Assembly (NCBI GenBank): GCA_021812265.1
Contig: JAKAOI010000001.1
Coordinates: forward strand, 1 to 28,489
Direction: 5' to 3'
Source of the DNA: Chloroflexota bacterium
GTDB taxonomy: Bacteria > Chloroflexota > Ktedonobacteria > Ktedonobacterales > JACDGC01
Length of the DNA stretch: 28,489 nt
The notes under the pieces are model-generated. The model was given only the letters and a program-made list of their open reading frames with translations. It ran no database searches and was not told the origin of the DNA. Of this stretch, positions 21,703 to 28,489 are shown one piece after another. The position numbers and the translations under genes were made by a program. How positions within the stretch are numbered: position 1 is the first letter of the stretch; each line of letters starts with the position of its first letter.

Positions 21703-23388
21703 TTACGCCGCTTCTTCCAACTGTGGTATTTCTGTGCGCAGCACACTTCTCAAAGCTTCAACTACCTTAGGGTCAAACTGGCTGCCGGCGCAGTTCATAA
21801 TTTCTTTTAAAGCAAATTCACTTGTTTGTGCTTTGCGGTATGGTCTGTCGCTGATCATAGCGTCATATGAATCAACAACAGCAATGATTCTGGCGACCAG
21901 AGGTATCGTTTCATCGGATAATTTATCGGGATAACCATCGCCGTCCCATCTTTCATGATGTGAGCGAACCGCGCCGGCAATGGTATTGAGCGTAGGAATG
22001 GTTCTAATTATTTTTTCTCCATACTGCGGATGCAGTTTCATAATAGTCCATTCAGCTTCAGTTAATTTTCCCGGCTTCAGTAAAATCGCATCGGGAACAC
22101 CGATTTTGCCGATATCATGCAACTGCCCGGCAACAGCGGCCATACGTGATTCAGATTCATTCAATCCCATTGCTATTGCTATTTTATACACTAATTCACT
22201 TACCCGCGAAGTATGGCTGCCAGTATCGGTATCACGCAGGGCAAGCAGCGCATTTAAAGCAATGATAACACCTTGCAGTAAGGTTTCATCTCGTGATTCT
22301 GTTTTATCGGTATGCATAGTATACAAGGTAACCTCCGGATCTAAGCTACTTAAAACTTTATTCCTGCCCGTTTTTTTAGCGACATACATTGCCTGATCTG
22401 CCGCGTTCAGAACATCTGCCGCTGTTTCTCCGTTTAAGGGATATTCGGCAACGCCGATAGAGCATGTCATACAAATACTGCCCGTTTCAGTAAACGGATG
22501 CTGTACTACTTTTTCACGAATGCGTTCCGCTATTACTAGCGCCGCTTCCGAATCTGTTTCCGGCAAGATAATGATGAATTCTTCACCACCCCATCGGCCG
22601 ACATTATCACCCATACGAAGATTTTCTCTTAATAGTTCGGCCAGTTCTTTCAAAACTTGATCGCCGACCGTGTGTCCGTACCCATCATTTAACGCTTTAA
22701 AATGATCTAAATCAAAAAAAAGAACTGCGCATGGACGCTGAAAATACGTGGAGTCAATACAATTTTGCTGCAATATATCATAAATTGTCCGGTGATTATA
22801 CACACCGGTCAGCGGATCTTTTAAAGCCATTTCGGTTAATTGTTCATTAGCTTCTAAAGCCGCTTCGCTCACTTCACGCATTTCTTCTTCGATAGTTTTT
22901 ACTTCTTCATAGGCGTTCATCAGCGCGTGATGCTGCATTAACAGCTCATTGTGCGCTGCCTCAGTTTCTTTATGCGATTTTGCCAGTTCTTTTCGCATCA
23001 GACTGAATTGACCGACTGCGAATCCATAAATAAAAATACCTAAGCCACCAGAAAACCACGAGACTAATAAATCTTGCGGCCATGATAAACCAAACTGAAA
23101 CGCATTAAAAACAGCTAAGCCAGCCATTAATACGGCCGACGCAATAATACTGCCTCTTCGATGTTTCAACAGCGCTGCTACAGAAACCGGAACTGCTGAA
23201 AGCGCCGCATAAGACCCTAGTTCAATAATGGAAGCGTGAGGTATAAAATATGGAATAAAAAATAGGCCAATAAGTACGTAAATAATTTTCCAAGCATGGC
23301 TGGTTACGAATGGGTATAATTTTTGTTTACCCACTTCATCAAACCACTTAAACATCGAAAATGTCTGAACCAAATAAATCACCTGCAT
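21703..23388 (-). CDS. Membrane-bound GGDEF and HD-GYP c-di-GMP enzyme
   Basis: The protein (about 561 aa) has about four membrane helices (roughly 35-130), a coiled coil (about 132-190), a GGDEF domain (about 190-345) and an HD-GYP domain (about 370-550). The diguanylate cyclase site GGEEF (267-271) is intact, and RMGD five residues before it is a typical RxxD inhibitory site. The phosphodiesterase domain has LHDIGKIG (HD, 424-425) and HHERWDGDGYP (477-487). Both c-di-GMP synthesis and hydrolysis look possible, so it probably switches between them. Start choices are ATG 23388, TTG 23373 (best Shine-Dalgarno, AGGTGA) and ATG 23355; the open frame reaches TTG 23436. It is monocistronic. Its signal is probably sensed by the membrane part. 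Confidence 0.92.
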   Translation of the reverse strand: MQVIYLVQTFSMFKWFDEVGKQKLYPFVTSHAWKIIYVLIGLFFIPYFIPHASIIELGSYAALSAVPVSVAALLKHRRGSIIASAVLMAGLAVFNAFQFGLSWPQDLLVSWFSGGLGIFIYGFAVGQFSLMRKELAKSHKETEAAHNELLMQHHALMNAYEEVKTIEEEMREVSEAALEANEQLTEMALKDPLTGVYNHRTIYDILQQNCIDSTYFQRPCAVLFFDLDHFKALNDGYGHTVGDQVLKELAELLRENLRMGDNVGRWGGEEFIIILPETDSEAALVIAERIREKVVQHPFTETGSICMTCSIGVAEYPLNGETAADVLNAADQAMYVAKKTGRNKVLSSLDPEVTLYTMHTDKTESRDETLLQGVIIALNALLALRDTDTGSHTSRVSELVYKIAIAMGLNESESRMAAVAGQLHDIGKIGVPDAILLKPGKLTEAEWTIMKLHPQYGEKIIRTIPTLNTIAGAVRSHHERWDGDGYPDKLSDETIPLVARIIAVVDSYDAMISDRPYRKAQTSEFALKEIMNCAGSQFDPKVVEALRSVLRTEIPQLEEAA

Positions 23389-23634
23389 GTATCTGTGAAA
23401 TAGAAGACATAATCTCAGAACAGAAACACAATACAACTTTATAAACCTTTTGCTGGTTTAATATATCGGATGTTTATGTTTTTTCTTGATACACAAATAC
23501 GGGCAATTTTGTATAACATGCAACATGTATGGCTCACACCATTGCAGATAATAAGAGCTTCTATAAAATTGGTGGATTTTGATATGATCGGCGCGGCGCC
23601 CTATCTCTTGAGCGTATCAGCACTGCGGCAATAT

Positions 23635-23665
23635 AAAAAACAGACGCCGCATATCGGGCGTCTGT
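23635..23665 (-). terminator. Intrinsic terminator after the trans-sulfuration gene
   Basis: On the minus strand ACAGACGCC and GGCGTCTGT (23665-23657 and 23648-23640) form a 9-bp stem with an 8-nt loop, followed by at least six U (23640-23635). It lies 48 bases past the stop of the PLP enzyme gene. Confidence 0.8.
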
Positions 23666-23713
23666 ATAATAAAAAAATTGTGCGCGCTATAAAACTGAAC
23701 ACAGTATGGTCAG

Positions 23714-24847
23714 TTATAACGCCTGTTCTAGATCTGCAATAAGATCTTTGACATCTTCAATACCGACAGAAAGTCGAATAAGTGTATCAGTAACGCCACG
23801 TGACTCACGAATTTCTGCAGGAATAGAGGCGTGCGTCATAGTGGCAGGATGGCAGCATAACGATTCAACACCGCCTAAACTTTCTGCCAGAGCAAAAATC
23901 CGCAGTTTGCGCACAAAAGACTTCACGGCGTTCAACCCACCTTTCATATCAAACGACACCATGGCGCCATAGCCTGCCATTTGCTGCTGCGCCAATGCGT
24001 GGTCTGGGTGCGAGTCGAGGCCAGGATAGTAAACTTTCTTCACTTTTGCGTGTTCCGATAAAAAATTTGCCACATTTAGCGCGTTTTCTGAAGCTTGTTT
24101 CATACGCAGCGCCAAAGTTTTTATGCCGCGCAAAGTCAGCCAGCAATCAAATGGACCGGGAACGCCGCCGGCAGCGTTTTGATAAAAGGCGTATGCGTTG
24201 CGCAGTTCCTCATCATTCAACATTAAAGCGCCGCCGACAACATCGCTGTGCCCATTCAAATATTTCGTTGCGCTGTGCACTACTACATCTGCGCCTAAAT
24301 CCAATGGTTTTTGCAGATATGGCGAAGCAAAGGTATTATCAACAATCAATTTTACCTGTTGTTTTTTAGCTATTTTCGATAACGCAGAAATATCAGCCAA
24401 TGTCAGTAAGGGATTAGTCGGTGTTTCCGCCCAAATATATACCGTGTGTTTTGTCAATGCCTTGGCGTAGGCTTGGGTATCACGAGCCGGCACATAAGTT
24501 ATATTAACGCCCATAGGACGGGCAATTTTTTCAAACAGCCGGTATGTTCCGCCATATAAATCATCTCCCGCCACAATATGGTCTCCGGGACGTAATATCG
24601 AAAGCGCGCAGGTTTCCGCAGCCAAACCGCTGGCAAAGGCCAGCCCGAATTTCGCGTTTTCCAAGGCGGCGTAACAATTTTCCAAGGCGGTCCTCGTTGG
24701 ATTGCCGGAACGCGAGTATTCAAAGCCTTTATTGTCACCTAAGCCGGCTTGAGTAAAAGTTGAAGTTTGAAAAATGGGGGGAATGGTAGCCCCGGTTGAA
24801 GGATCAGGCTCTGAGCCTGTATGCACTGCTTTAGTAGCAAACTCCAT
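23714..24847 (-). CDS. Cystathionine gamma-synthase/gamma-lyase family PLP enzyme
   Basis: The 377-aa enzyme belongs to the Cys/Met metabolism PLP family. The N-terminus (FATKAVHTG) and YSRSGNPTR (44-52) are typical. FASGLAAETCA (71-81) binds cofactor phosphate, DNTFASPYL (170-178) contains the Asp that contacts the pyridine ring, and HSATKYLNGHSD (191-202) carries the PLP lysine Lys195. The C-terminus ESLGGVESLCCHPATMTHAS (about 318-337) and SVGIEDVKDLIADL match gamma-synthase and gamma-lyase members. These interconvert homocysteine, cysteine and cystathionine; the direction, synthase (MetB) or lyase, cannot be settled from sequence. AAAGGAT stands about 8 nt before the ATG. It is 15 bp downstream of the alpha/beta hydrolase gene, so they may form an operon, and it ends in a strong terminator. 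Confidence 0.92.
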   Translation of the reverse strand: MEFATKAVHTGSEPDPSTGATIPPIFQTSTFTQAGLGDNKGFEYSRSGNPTRTALENCYAALENAKFGLAFASGLAAETCALSILRPGDHIVAGDDLYGGTYRLFEKIARPMGVNITYVPARDTQAYAKALTKHTVYIWAETPTNPLLTLADISALSKIAKKQQVKLIVDNTFASPYLQKPLDLGADVVVHSATKYLNGHSDVVGGALMLNDEELRNAYAFYQNAAGGVPGPFDCWLTLRGIKTLALRMKQASENALNVANFLSEHAKVKKVYYPGLDSHPDHALAQQQMAGYGAMVSFDMKGGLNAVKSFVRKLRIFALAESLGGVESLCCHPATMTHASIPAEIRESRGVTDTLIRLSVGIEDVKDLIADLEQAL

Positions 24848-24862
24848 AGATCTATCCTTTTA

Positions 24863-25858
24863 TTAAAATCGAGATGATACGCTGCTTTGCAGCCACGCAA
24901 TCACCTGCTGAGCAAAATCCAGCGGTTCTTCATCATGCGGCATCCCGCAGCTATTATCAAAAATTGCCAATTCAGCCTGTCGGTTATAGTGTAAAAACGC
25001 TTCAGTTTCGCTGAAAGGAGCAAGACGGGAATTTTTCCCCCAGCAAATAAAAATCGGCTGCCGCAAAGATTCATATGCTTCCTTAATATCGGCATTTAAA
25101 TTTCCGCCAAGAAAATTTGCTACAGCCAAACGGGAGCCAGGCTGGTGGCTCATAGCAAAATACATATCAACCATATCATCTGAAACTATCGCGGGATTCC
25201 AATACACTTGGCGCGATAGAAAAGCTCTAAGGCTGGAAGCAGAAACTAAAGCGTTATACAGTGATTGTCCTAAGATGGGGGTACTGAGGATATGCTGCGC
25301 AATTTTTTGTTCTATGCGCGGTTTTTGCGCAAGTGATTTAATGCCGGCAGGTTCTATAAACACCAGTTTTTCAAATAAATCCGGCCTTTGCGCGGCTGCT
25401 TTTATTATAAACGCTGCGCCTAACGAAGACGCAATAACAAAGGCAGGTTGATCTAATCCCCCAACAACCTGTAAGGCAAAATCCAAAATACATTCGACAT
25501 ACAATTTAGATGAATAGGTTTTATGTTTCTTGTCAGAAAGCCCAAAACCAGGTAAATCGAGCGCGAATACCCGGTATTTTTGCGCTAAAGAAGCAAACAC
25601 ATTGCGAAATTCATATGAAGAAGCGCCGGCATATACGCCGTGCAATAAAATAATTGACTGGCCGACACCGCTTACTGTGTACGAAATTTTATCTTTATTC
25701 CATTCAAATATTTGCGGCGCTATTCCTAAGGGATATTGCGGCTTGGGCGCATTATTTTCCACTATTTTGTTCAGAGTTAAAATCGCCAGCGCAGTTCCTG
25801 CAATACCTGCCGCCGCTAACCCAGTTTTATTGAGAGATTTTTTTCTGCGAATGCCCAT
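24863..25858 (-). CDS. Alpha/beta-fold hydrolase with N-terminal anchor
   Basis: The 331-aa protein has a basic N-terminus followed by a hydrophobic helix (about 13-30), a likely signal anchor. The hydrolase domain has LLHGVYAGASSYEF (71-84, oxyanion loop), the nucleophile elbow IASSLGAAF with Ser145 (A-x-S-x-G in place of G-x-S-x-G), DLPGFGLSD (101-109) and the catalytic His308 in GMPHDE. The usual acidic residue in the WG-x-x-D strand end is replaced: CWGKNSRLAP has Ser277. Another acid might substitute, so activity is uncertain. The substrate is unknown. GAGGG precedes the ATG by about 6 nt, and this ribosome site lies inside an inverted repeat. It is probably co-transcribed with the PLP enzyme gene downstream. 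Confidence 0.85.
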   Translation of the reverse strand: MGIRRKKSLNKTGLAAAGIAGTALAILTLNKIVENNAPKPQYPLGIAPQIFEWNKDKISYTVSGVGQSIILLHGVYAGASSYEFRNVFASLAQKYRVFALDLPGFGLSDKKHKTYSSKLYVECILDFALQVVGGLDQPAFVIASSLGAAFIIKAAAQRPDLFEKLVFIEPAGIKSLAQKPRIEQKIAQHILSTPILGQSLYNALVSASSLRAFLSRQVYWNPAIVSDDMVDMYFAMSHQPGSRLAVANFLGGNLNADIKEAYESLRQPIFICWGKNSRLAPFSETEAFLHYNRQAELAIFDNSCGMPHDEEPLDFAQQVIAWLQSSVSSRF

Positions 25859-25865
25859 CTATTGC

Positions 25866-25916
25866 CCTCAATTCTGTAAAATCATCTTTTTTAATTGTAA
25901 CACAGATAGATTGAGG
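25866..25916 (-). promoter_or_regulatory. Hairpin that covers the hydrolase ribosome-binding site
   Basis: On the minus strand CCTCAAT (25916-25910) pairs with ATTGAGG (25872-25866), and inside it CTGT (25905-25902) pairs with ACAG (25877-25874). The GAGG of the hydrolase Shine-Dalgarno is the second arm. If the mRNA starts upstream, as in read-through from the DUF1684 gene, the site would be closed, and it could open with temperature or a partner RNA. Confidence 0.45.
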
Positions 25917-25936
25917 AACAGAAAGATGAACATCAT

Positions 25937-25962
25937 CTGCGCCACAATACACAGCGGCGCAG
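25937..25962 (-). terminator. Hairpin just after the DUF1684 gene
   Basis: CTGCGCC/GGCGCAG (25937-25943 with 25956-25962) forms a 7-bp GC-rich stem with a 12-nt loop, 7 bases after the DUF1684 stop. No U run follows, so it may only slow or partly end transcription. Confidence 0.4.
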
Positions 25963-25969
25963 GCAAACA

Positions 25970-26539
25970 TCAATCATGAAATATTTTTTCACCGGCATAA
26001 ATCGGAACAGGCAGTGTATTTTCCAAAGGAGTTAACGGACAGCTATAATTCGTGTTATATGCGCAATAGGGGTTATACGCTAAATTAAAATCTAAAACAA
26101 CATCTGCATTGCCATTTTGATCTATTTCCATCTCAACATCTAAGTACCTGCCGGCGCCGTATGTCTCTTTACCCGATAATACGTCGCGGAACGGAATAAA
26201 TACATTGATTGCCTCGCCGCTGTGAACATGATCATTCGCGCTTCGATAGCCATATAGCTGCACTCTTCTTTCCCCTATTTCAAAAATAAAACGCGCAAAA
26301 CGTATAAATTCGCGGCGGTCATTATCGGTAGTGTCCATCACTATTGTTTGCGGATTAGCCAATAATTCAACTTGCGGAACTATCCGCAAAGAAAAATCAG
26401 GCGGAAAATATTGCAGACCTATACCCGAAGCTCTTGCTTCACGTGTTAGCGGTGAATCTTCCGATTGAAAGAAAAAGTCATCTTTCTGCTGCCTAAAGTT
26501 CTGTAAGGCTATAGTATAAGCGTCTTCTTGCGACCCCAT
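25970..26539 (-). CDS. DUF1684 family protein
   Basis: The 189-aa protein matches DUF1684 closely: an N-terminal helix, KDDFFFQSEDSPL (about 19-31), IGLQYFPPDFSLRI (about 40-53), a beta-rich centre with QLYGYRS, then INVFIPFRDVLSGKETYGAG (about 111-130) and GRYLDVE. The C-terminal block LDFNLAYNPYCAYNTNYSCP is followed by LTPLENTLPVPIYAGEK. The last block, with Asn, Tyr and two Cys, is the most conserved and may form an active or metal site. The family has no established function. It has no signal peptide. AGGAG lies about 6 nt before the ATG. The 168-base gap upstream separates it from the helicase gene on the same strand; a hairpin ATCCC/GGGAT lies there. Confidence 0.88.
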   Translation of the reverse strand: MGSQEDAYTIALQNFRQQKDDFFFQSEDSPLTREARASGIGLQYFPPDFSLRIVPQVELLANPQTIVMDTTDNDRREFIRFARFIFEIGERRVQLYGYRSANDHVHSGEAINVFIPFRDVLSGKETYGAGRYLDVEMEIDQNGNADVVLDFNLAYNPYCAYNTNYSCPLTPLENTLPVPIYAGEKIFHD

Positions 26540-26707
26540 AAAAGCTCCTATCGTGATGTGTATTCGTTGATACTATACACTTTATTTGTTTGTGCGGTTT
26601 TTTTGCAATCATATATCTATAATTTTGCCATGAAAATTGATTTAGAGACACTCCAATCCCCGACAAAAGGGATAGCAGCCTCTCTGTTTTCTTCCCAATA
26701 TCTTTTG

Positions 26708-28489
26708 CTAAAAAGCGCAATGAAGCGCAAACGGGCACCGCGCGCATTCACGTGTTTCTGGCGTCGCTTCAAAATTACCAGAGTATATTCCTTGGATGGC
26801 TTCCCGAATTTTTATCAAATTATTTTTTAATACCGTATCCGACACCGACACGGTAAAACGTAATCCGGTTTGGGCGTGCGCAAATTGGATCGTATTCAGC
26901 GAATCATCACGTAACACCCTTCTGGCAGCTAAAACCAGCATTACCTCCTGTAACCCTGCCGAATCAGGAATGCCGCGGGAAAAATCATACTGCACAATTC
27001 CGCCGGATCCGGTATCGGCTCCCGAACGCAATGGCTCTTCCACACGATGAAAATGCACGGCAACTACTGCTTCAAATATGGGATACAACACATCAACATC
27101 AAACGAAATTTTTGCCTGCTCAGTATTTGTTTGCAGTTCTTTCACAAGAGCGTCTGTAAACTCTAAGCCACGATAATAATACCGATTTTCAAATGGATCT
27201 TCCGGCTGAATTTGAGATTCTTCCTGAGTGAAACGCTGCCAATTATCTTGATAAATTGATTCAACATCTGCTGTGTGGTTCGGAGTATTCTGGCGCCAAA
27301 TTTCACGGGCAGCGCTTGCGCAGGAGCGAACCATATGTATATAGCTGCTGTTTTTTTGTTGAAAACGATAGATTGACGTATAGGCAAATTTTCGCGGGCA
27401 AGAATGATATTGTTTAATTTGCCTGATGGTGAGGGGATGATCGCGCTCGAAGAGCAAATCTTGCATTGTATCAAGCGTATTCTCCTCAGCGTCGTTGTCC
27501 GGAGCAACCGCATCAGGCTCTTCAATAGCTCGAAGATCTACTTGGCTCACCTCTTCAGCCATTTCAATGATTTTCAGGAATATTGAAGGCGTTGCTTTTA
27601 ATTTTTTATAGCGCTCAGCGGTAGAAAGAATAAGCGCTTCTCTGGCGCGAGTTGCCGCCACATAAAATAATCGCGCCTCTTCAAGCTCATGTTGTTCTGT
27701 TTTTGATTTTTCCGAATCGAAAAGCAGCTCTTCCGGCTGAAAAATCGGCTCTGCGCGGCGAAGAGTCGGAAAATAGCGCCGCGCTGCTTTTGGCGCAAAC
27801 ACTATTGGCCATTCCAGCCCTTTTGATGCATGCGCCGTCATAATATGCGCCGAATCTTTACTGCGGTGATCAAACTCCGGTATTGATTTATCCAGCATAC
27901 GCACAATACGAAAGAAGTTCATAAACTCCTTCCAGCGCCGCGTCATTTGAATATCCAGCGATTCTTCGGTCAATTGAATGGGATATTCTCTGTCGAAACG
28001 CTGTGAAAGTTCAATAATTCTGCTTGCGTGTTTTTGCCGTTCATCATTTTCCTGTAAAATTTCCCGCAAAATGCCAGATGTTTCAAAAAACGCTTGCATT
28101 GCGGTATAGCCACTTTTAAGAATTAGGGGCCGTAAATAATTCAAGGTTTCCAGTAGTTTTTGAAACATCAGCGCATCCGTGGTGTCTGCGGCAGCGTGCA
28201 CAGCATCTTCAAAGGAAGCGCCGCCTTTCATGAAATTCAGAGTTTTTAACACTTTTTCACGCGGCAATGATAAAAAGGGTAACTGCGCGGCAGCTAAAAA
28301 GCCGCCATACTCACCGGCTAACATTCCGGGTATGCCCAAATACATTTTCACTTCGGCGTTTTCAAAAAATGGCGCCGCTATAGAGCAAGGGATTCCATAA
28401 CCGCGCAGCGCGCGCGCCATTTGCTGCGTCAATTTATTTACCCGGCACAAAATGGCGATATCACCATATGCGGCGCCCTCTTGAAGATC
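26708..28489 (-). CDS. UvrD-like helicase with C-terminal Fe-S RecB/AddB-type domain, partial
   Basis: The reading frame continues off the right edge, so the N-terminus (ATPase motifs I-III) is missing; 593 codons remain. The visible part begins within motif IV (GDIAILCRVN), followed by motif V (MTAHASKGLEWPIVFAP) and motif VI (EEARLFYVAATRARE). The C-terminal domain starts with SCPRKFAY, carrying the first Cys, and ends with ECARCPFALHC. Together these four Cys fit the [4Fe-4S] clasp of AddB/Cas4-type nucleases. In between, the nuclease core is degenerate: the DYK motif reads YDFSRG (nt about 26973-26989), with Ser in place of Lys, and no G-x-x-D is present. DNA unwinding and end-processing roles are expected from the family, probably without cleavage by this domain. 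A TTG at 28450 is not the true start. Confidence 0.85.
   Translation of the reverse strand, partial: DLQEGAAYGDIAILCRVNKLTQQMARALRGYGIPCSIAAPFFENAEVKMYLGIPGMLAGEYGGFLAAAQLPFLSLPREKVLKTLNFMKGGASFEDAVHAAADTTDALMFQKLLETLNYLRPLILKSGYTAMQAFFETSGILREILQENDERQKHASRIIELSQRFDREYPIQLTEESLDIQMTRRWKEFMNFFRIVRMLDKSIPEFDHRSKDSAHIMTAHASKGLEWPIVFAPKAARRYFPTLRRAEPIFQPEELLFDSEKSKTEQHELEEARLFYVAATRAREALILSTAERYKKLKATPSIFLKIIEMAEEVSQVDLRAIEEPDAVAPDNDAEENTLDTMQDLLFERDHPLTIRQIKQYHSCPRKFAYTSIYRFQQKNSSYIHMVRSCASAAREIWRQNTPNHTADVESIYQDNWQRFTQEESQIQPEDPFENRYYYRGLEFTDALVKELQTNTEQAKISFDVDVLYPIFEAVVAVHFHRVEEPLRSGADTGSGGIVQYDFSRGIPDSAGLQEVMLVLAARRVLRDDSLNTIQFAHAQTGLRFTVSVSDTVLKNNLIKIREAIQGIYSGNFEATPETRECARCPFALHCAF

Overview
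This is a bacterial chromosomal segment of moderate G+C (about 45% by eye), densely coded on both strands. No rRNA, tRNA, CRISPR array or intact insertion sequence was seen. The mix of genes suggests a Gram-positive-type or Chloroflexota-like lineage: [4Fe-4S]-type PurF, purine riboswitches, a roadblock/LC7 protein in a purine operon, a cyclodextrin-glucanotransferase-like secreted amylase, a cytoplasmic sensor kinase with a NarL-type regulator, DUF1684 and DUF192. I favour Chloroflexota, but this is inference from gene content only.

Layout. 1-2952: minus-strand genes, an unknown 143-aa protein preceded by a long structured leader with its own promoter and terminator, then a methyltransferase and a PlsC-type acyltransferase in one operon. 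3106-3933: a small J-domain-like membrane protein and a 146-bp MITE-like inverted-repeat element. 3961-5945: a promoter, a guanine riboswitch aptamer running directly into a large ykkC-type aptamer (subtype 2, the PRPP/ppGpp kind), and the purine-base permease they should control. 6047-10323: purF, a roadblock protein, purM, purN and a small winged-helix-like protein, closed by a long hairpin. 10346-13936 (minus): a secreted GH13 amylase with starch-binding and Ig-like domains, and a SprT-like metalloprotein. 14535-17402: DUF192, ComFC, a membrane protein, a HEPN-like protein and a lipoprotein. 17726-21609: a NarL-type response regulator, a sensor kinase lacking the usual phospho-acceptor His, and a DHA2-type MFS exporter. 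21703-28489 (minus): a GGDEF/HD-GYP protein, a trans-sulfuration enzyme with an alpha/beta hydrolase, a DUF1684 protein, and the C-terminal part of a UvrD-like helicase with an Fe-S, apparently nuclease-dead domain.

How they work together. The strongest story is purine control. The permease mRNA begins with two aptamers whose P1 stems share bases 4071-4075, so they should exclude one another. The 3' strand of the second P1 carries CTCCT, complementary to the permease Shine-Dalgarno AGGAG. This predicts that PRPP (or ppGpp) opens translation and guanine overrides it, a two-input gate placed directly upstream of the purF-purMN synthesis genes. Tandem guanine-PRPP riboswitches are an established class; the approximately 133-nt insertion in the P2 hairpin, the translational platform and the host are the parts that may be new.

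Other points worth a look are the His-less kinase, the degenerate nuclease domain of the helicase, the amylase with Ala in place of the CGTase central Tyr, an mRNA hairpin that buries the hydrolase ribosome-binding site, and the unidentified approximately 275-nt leader RNA on the minus strand near the left edge.
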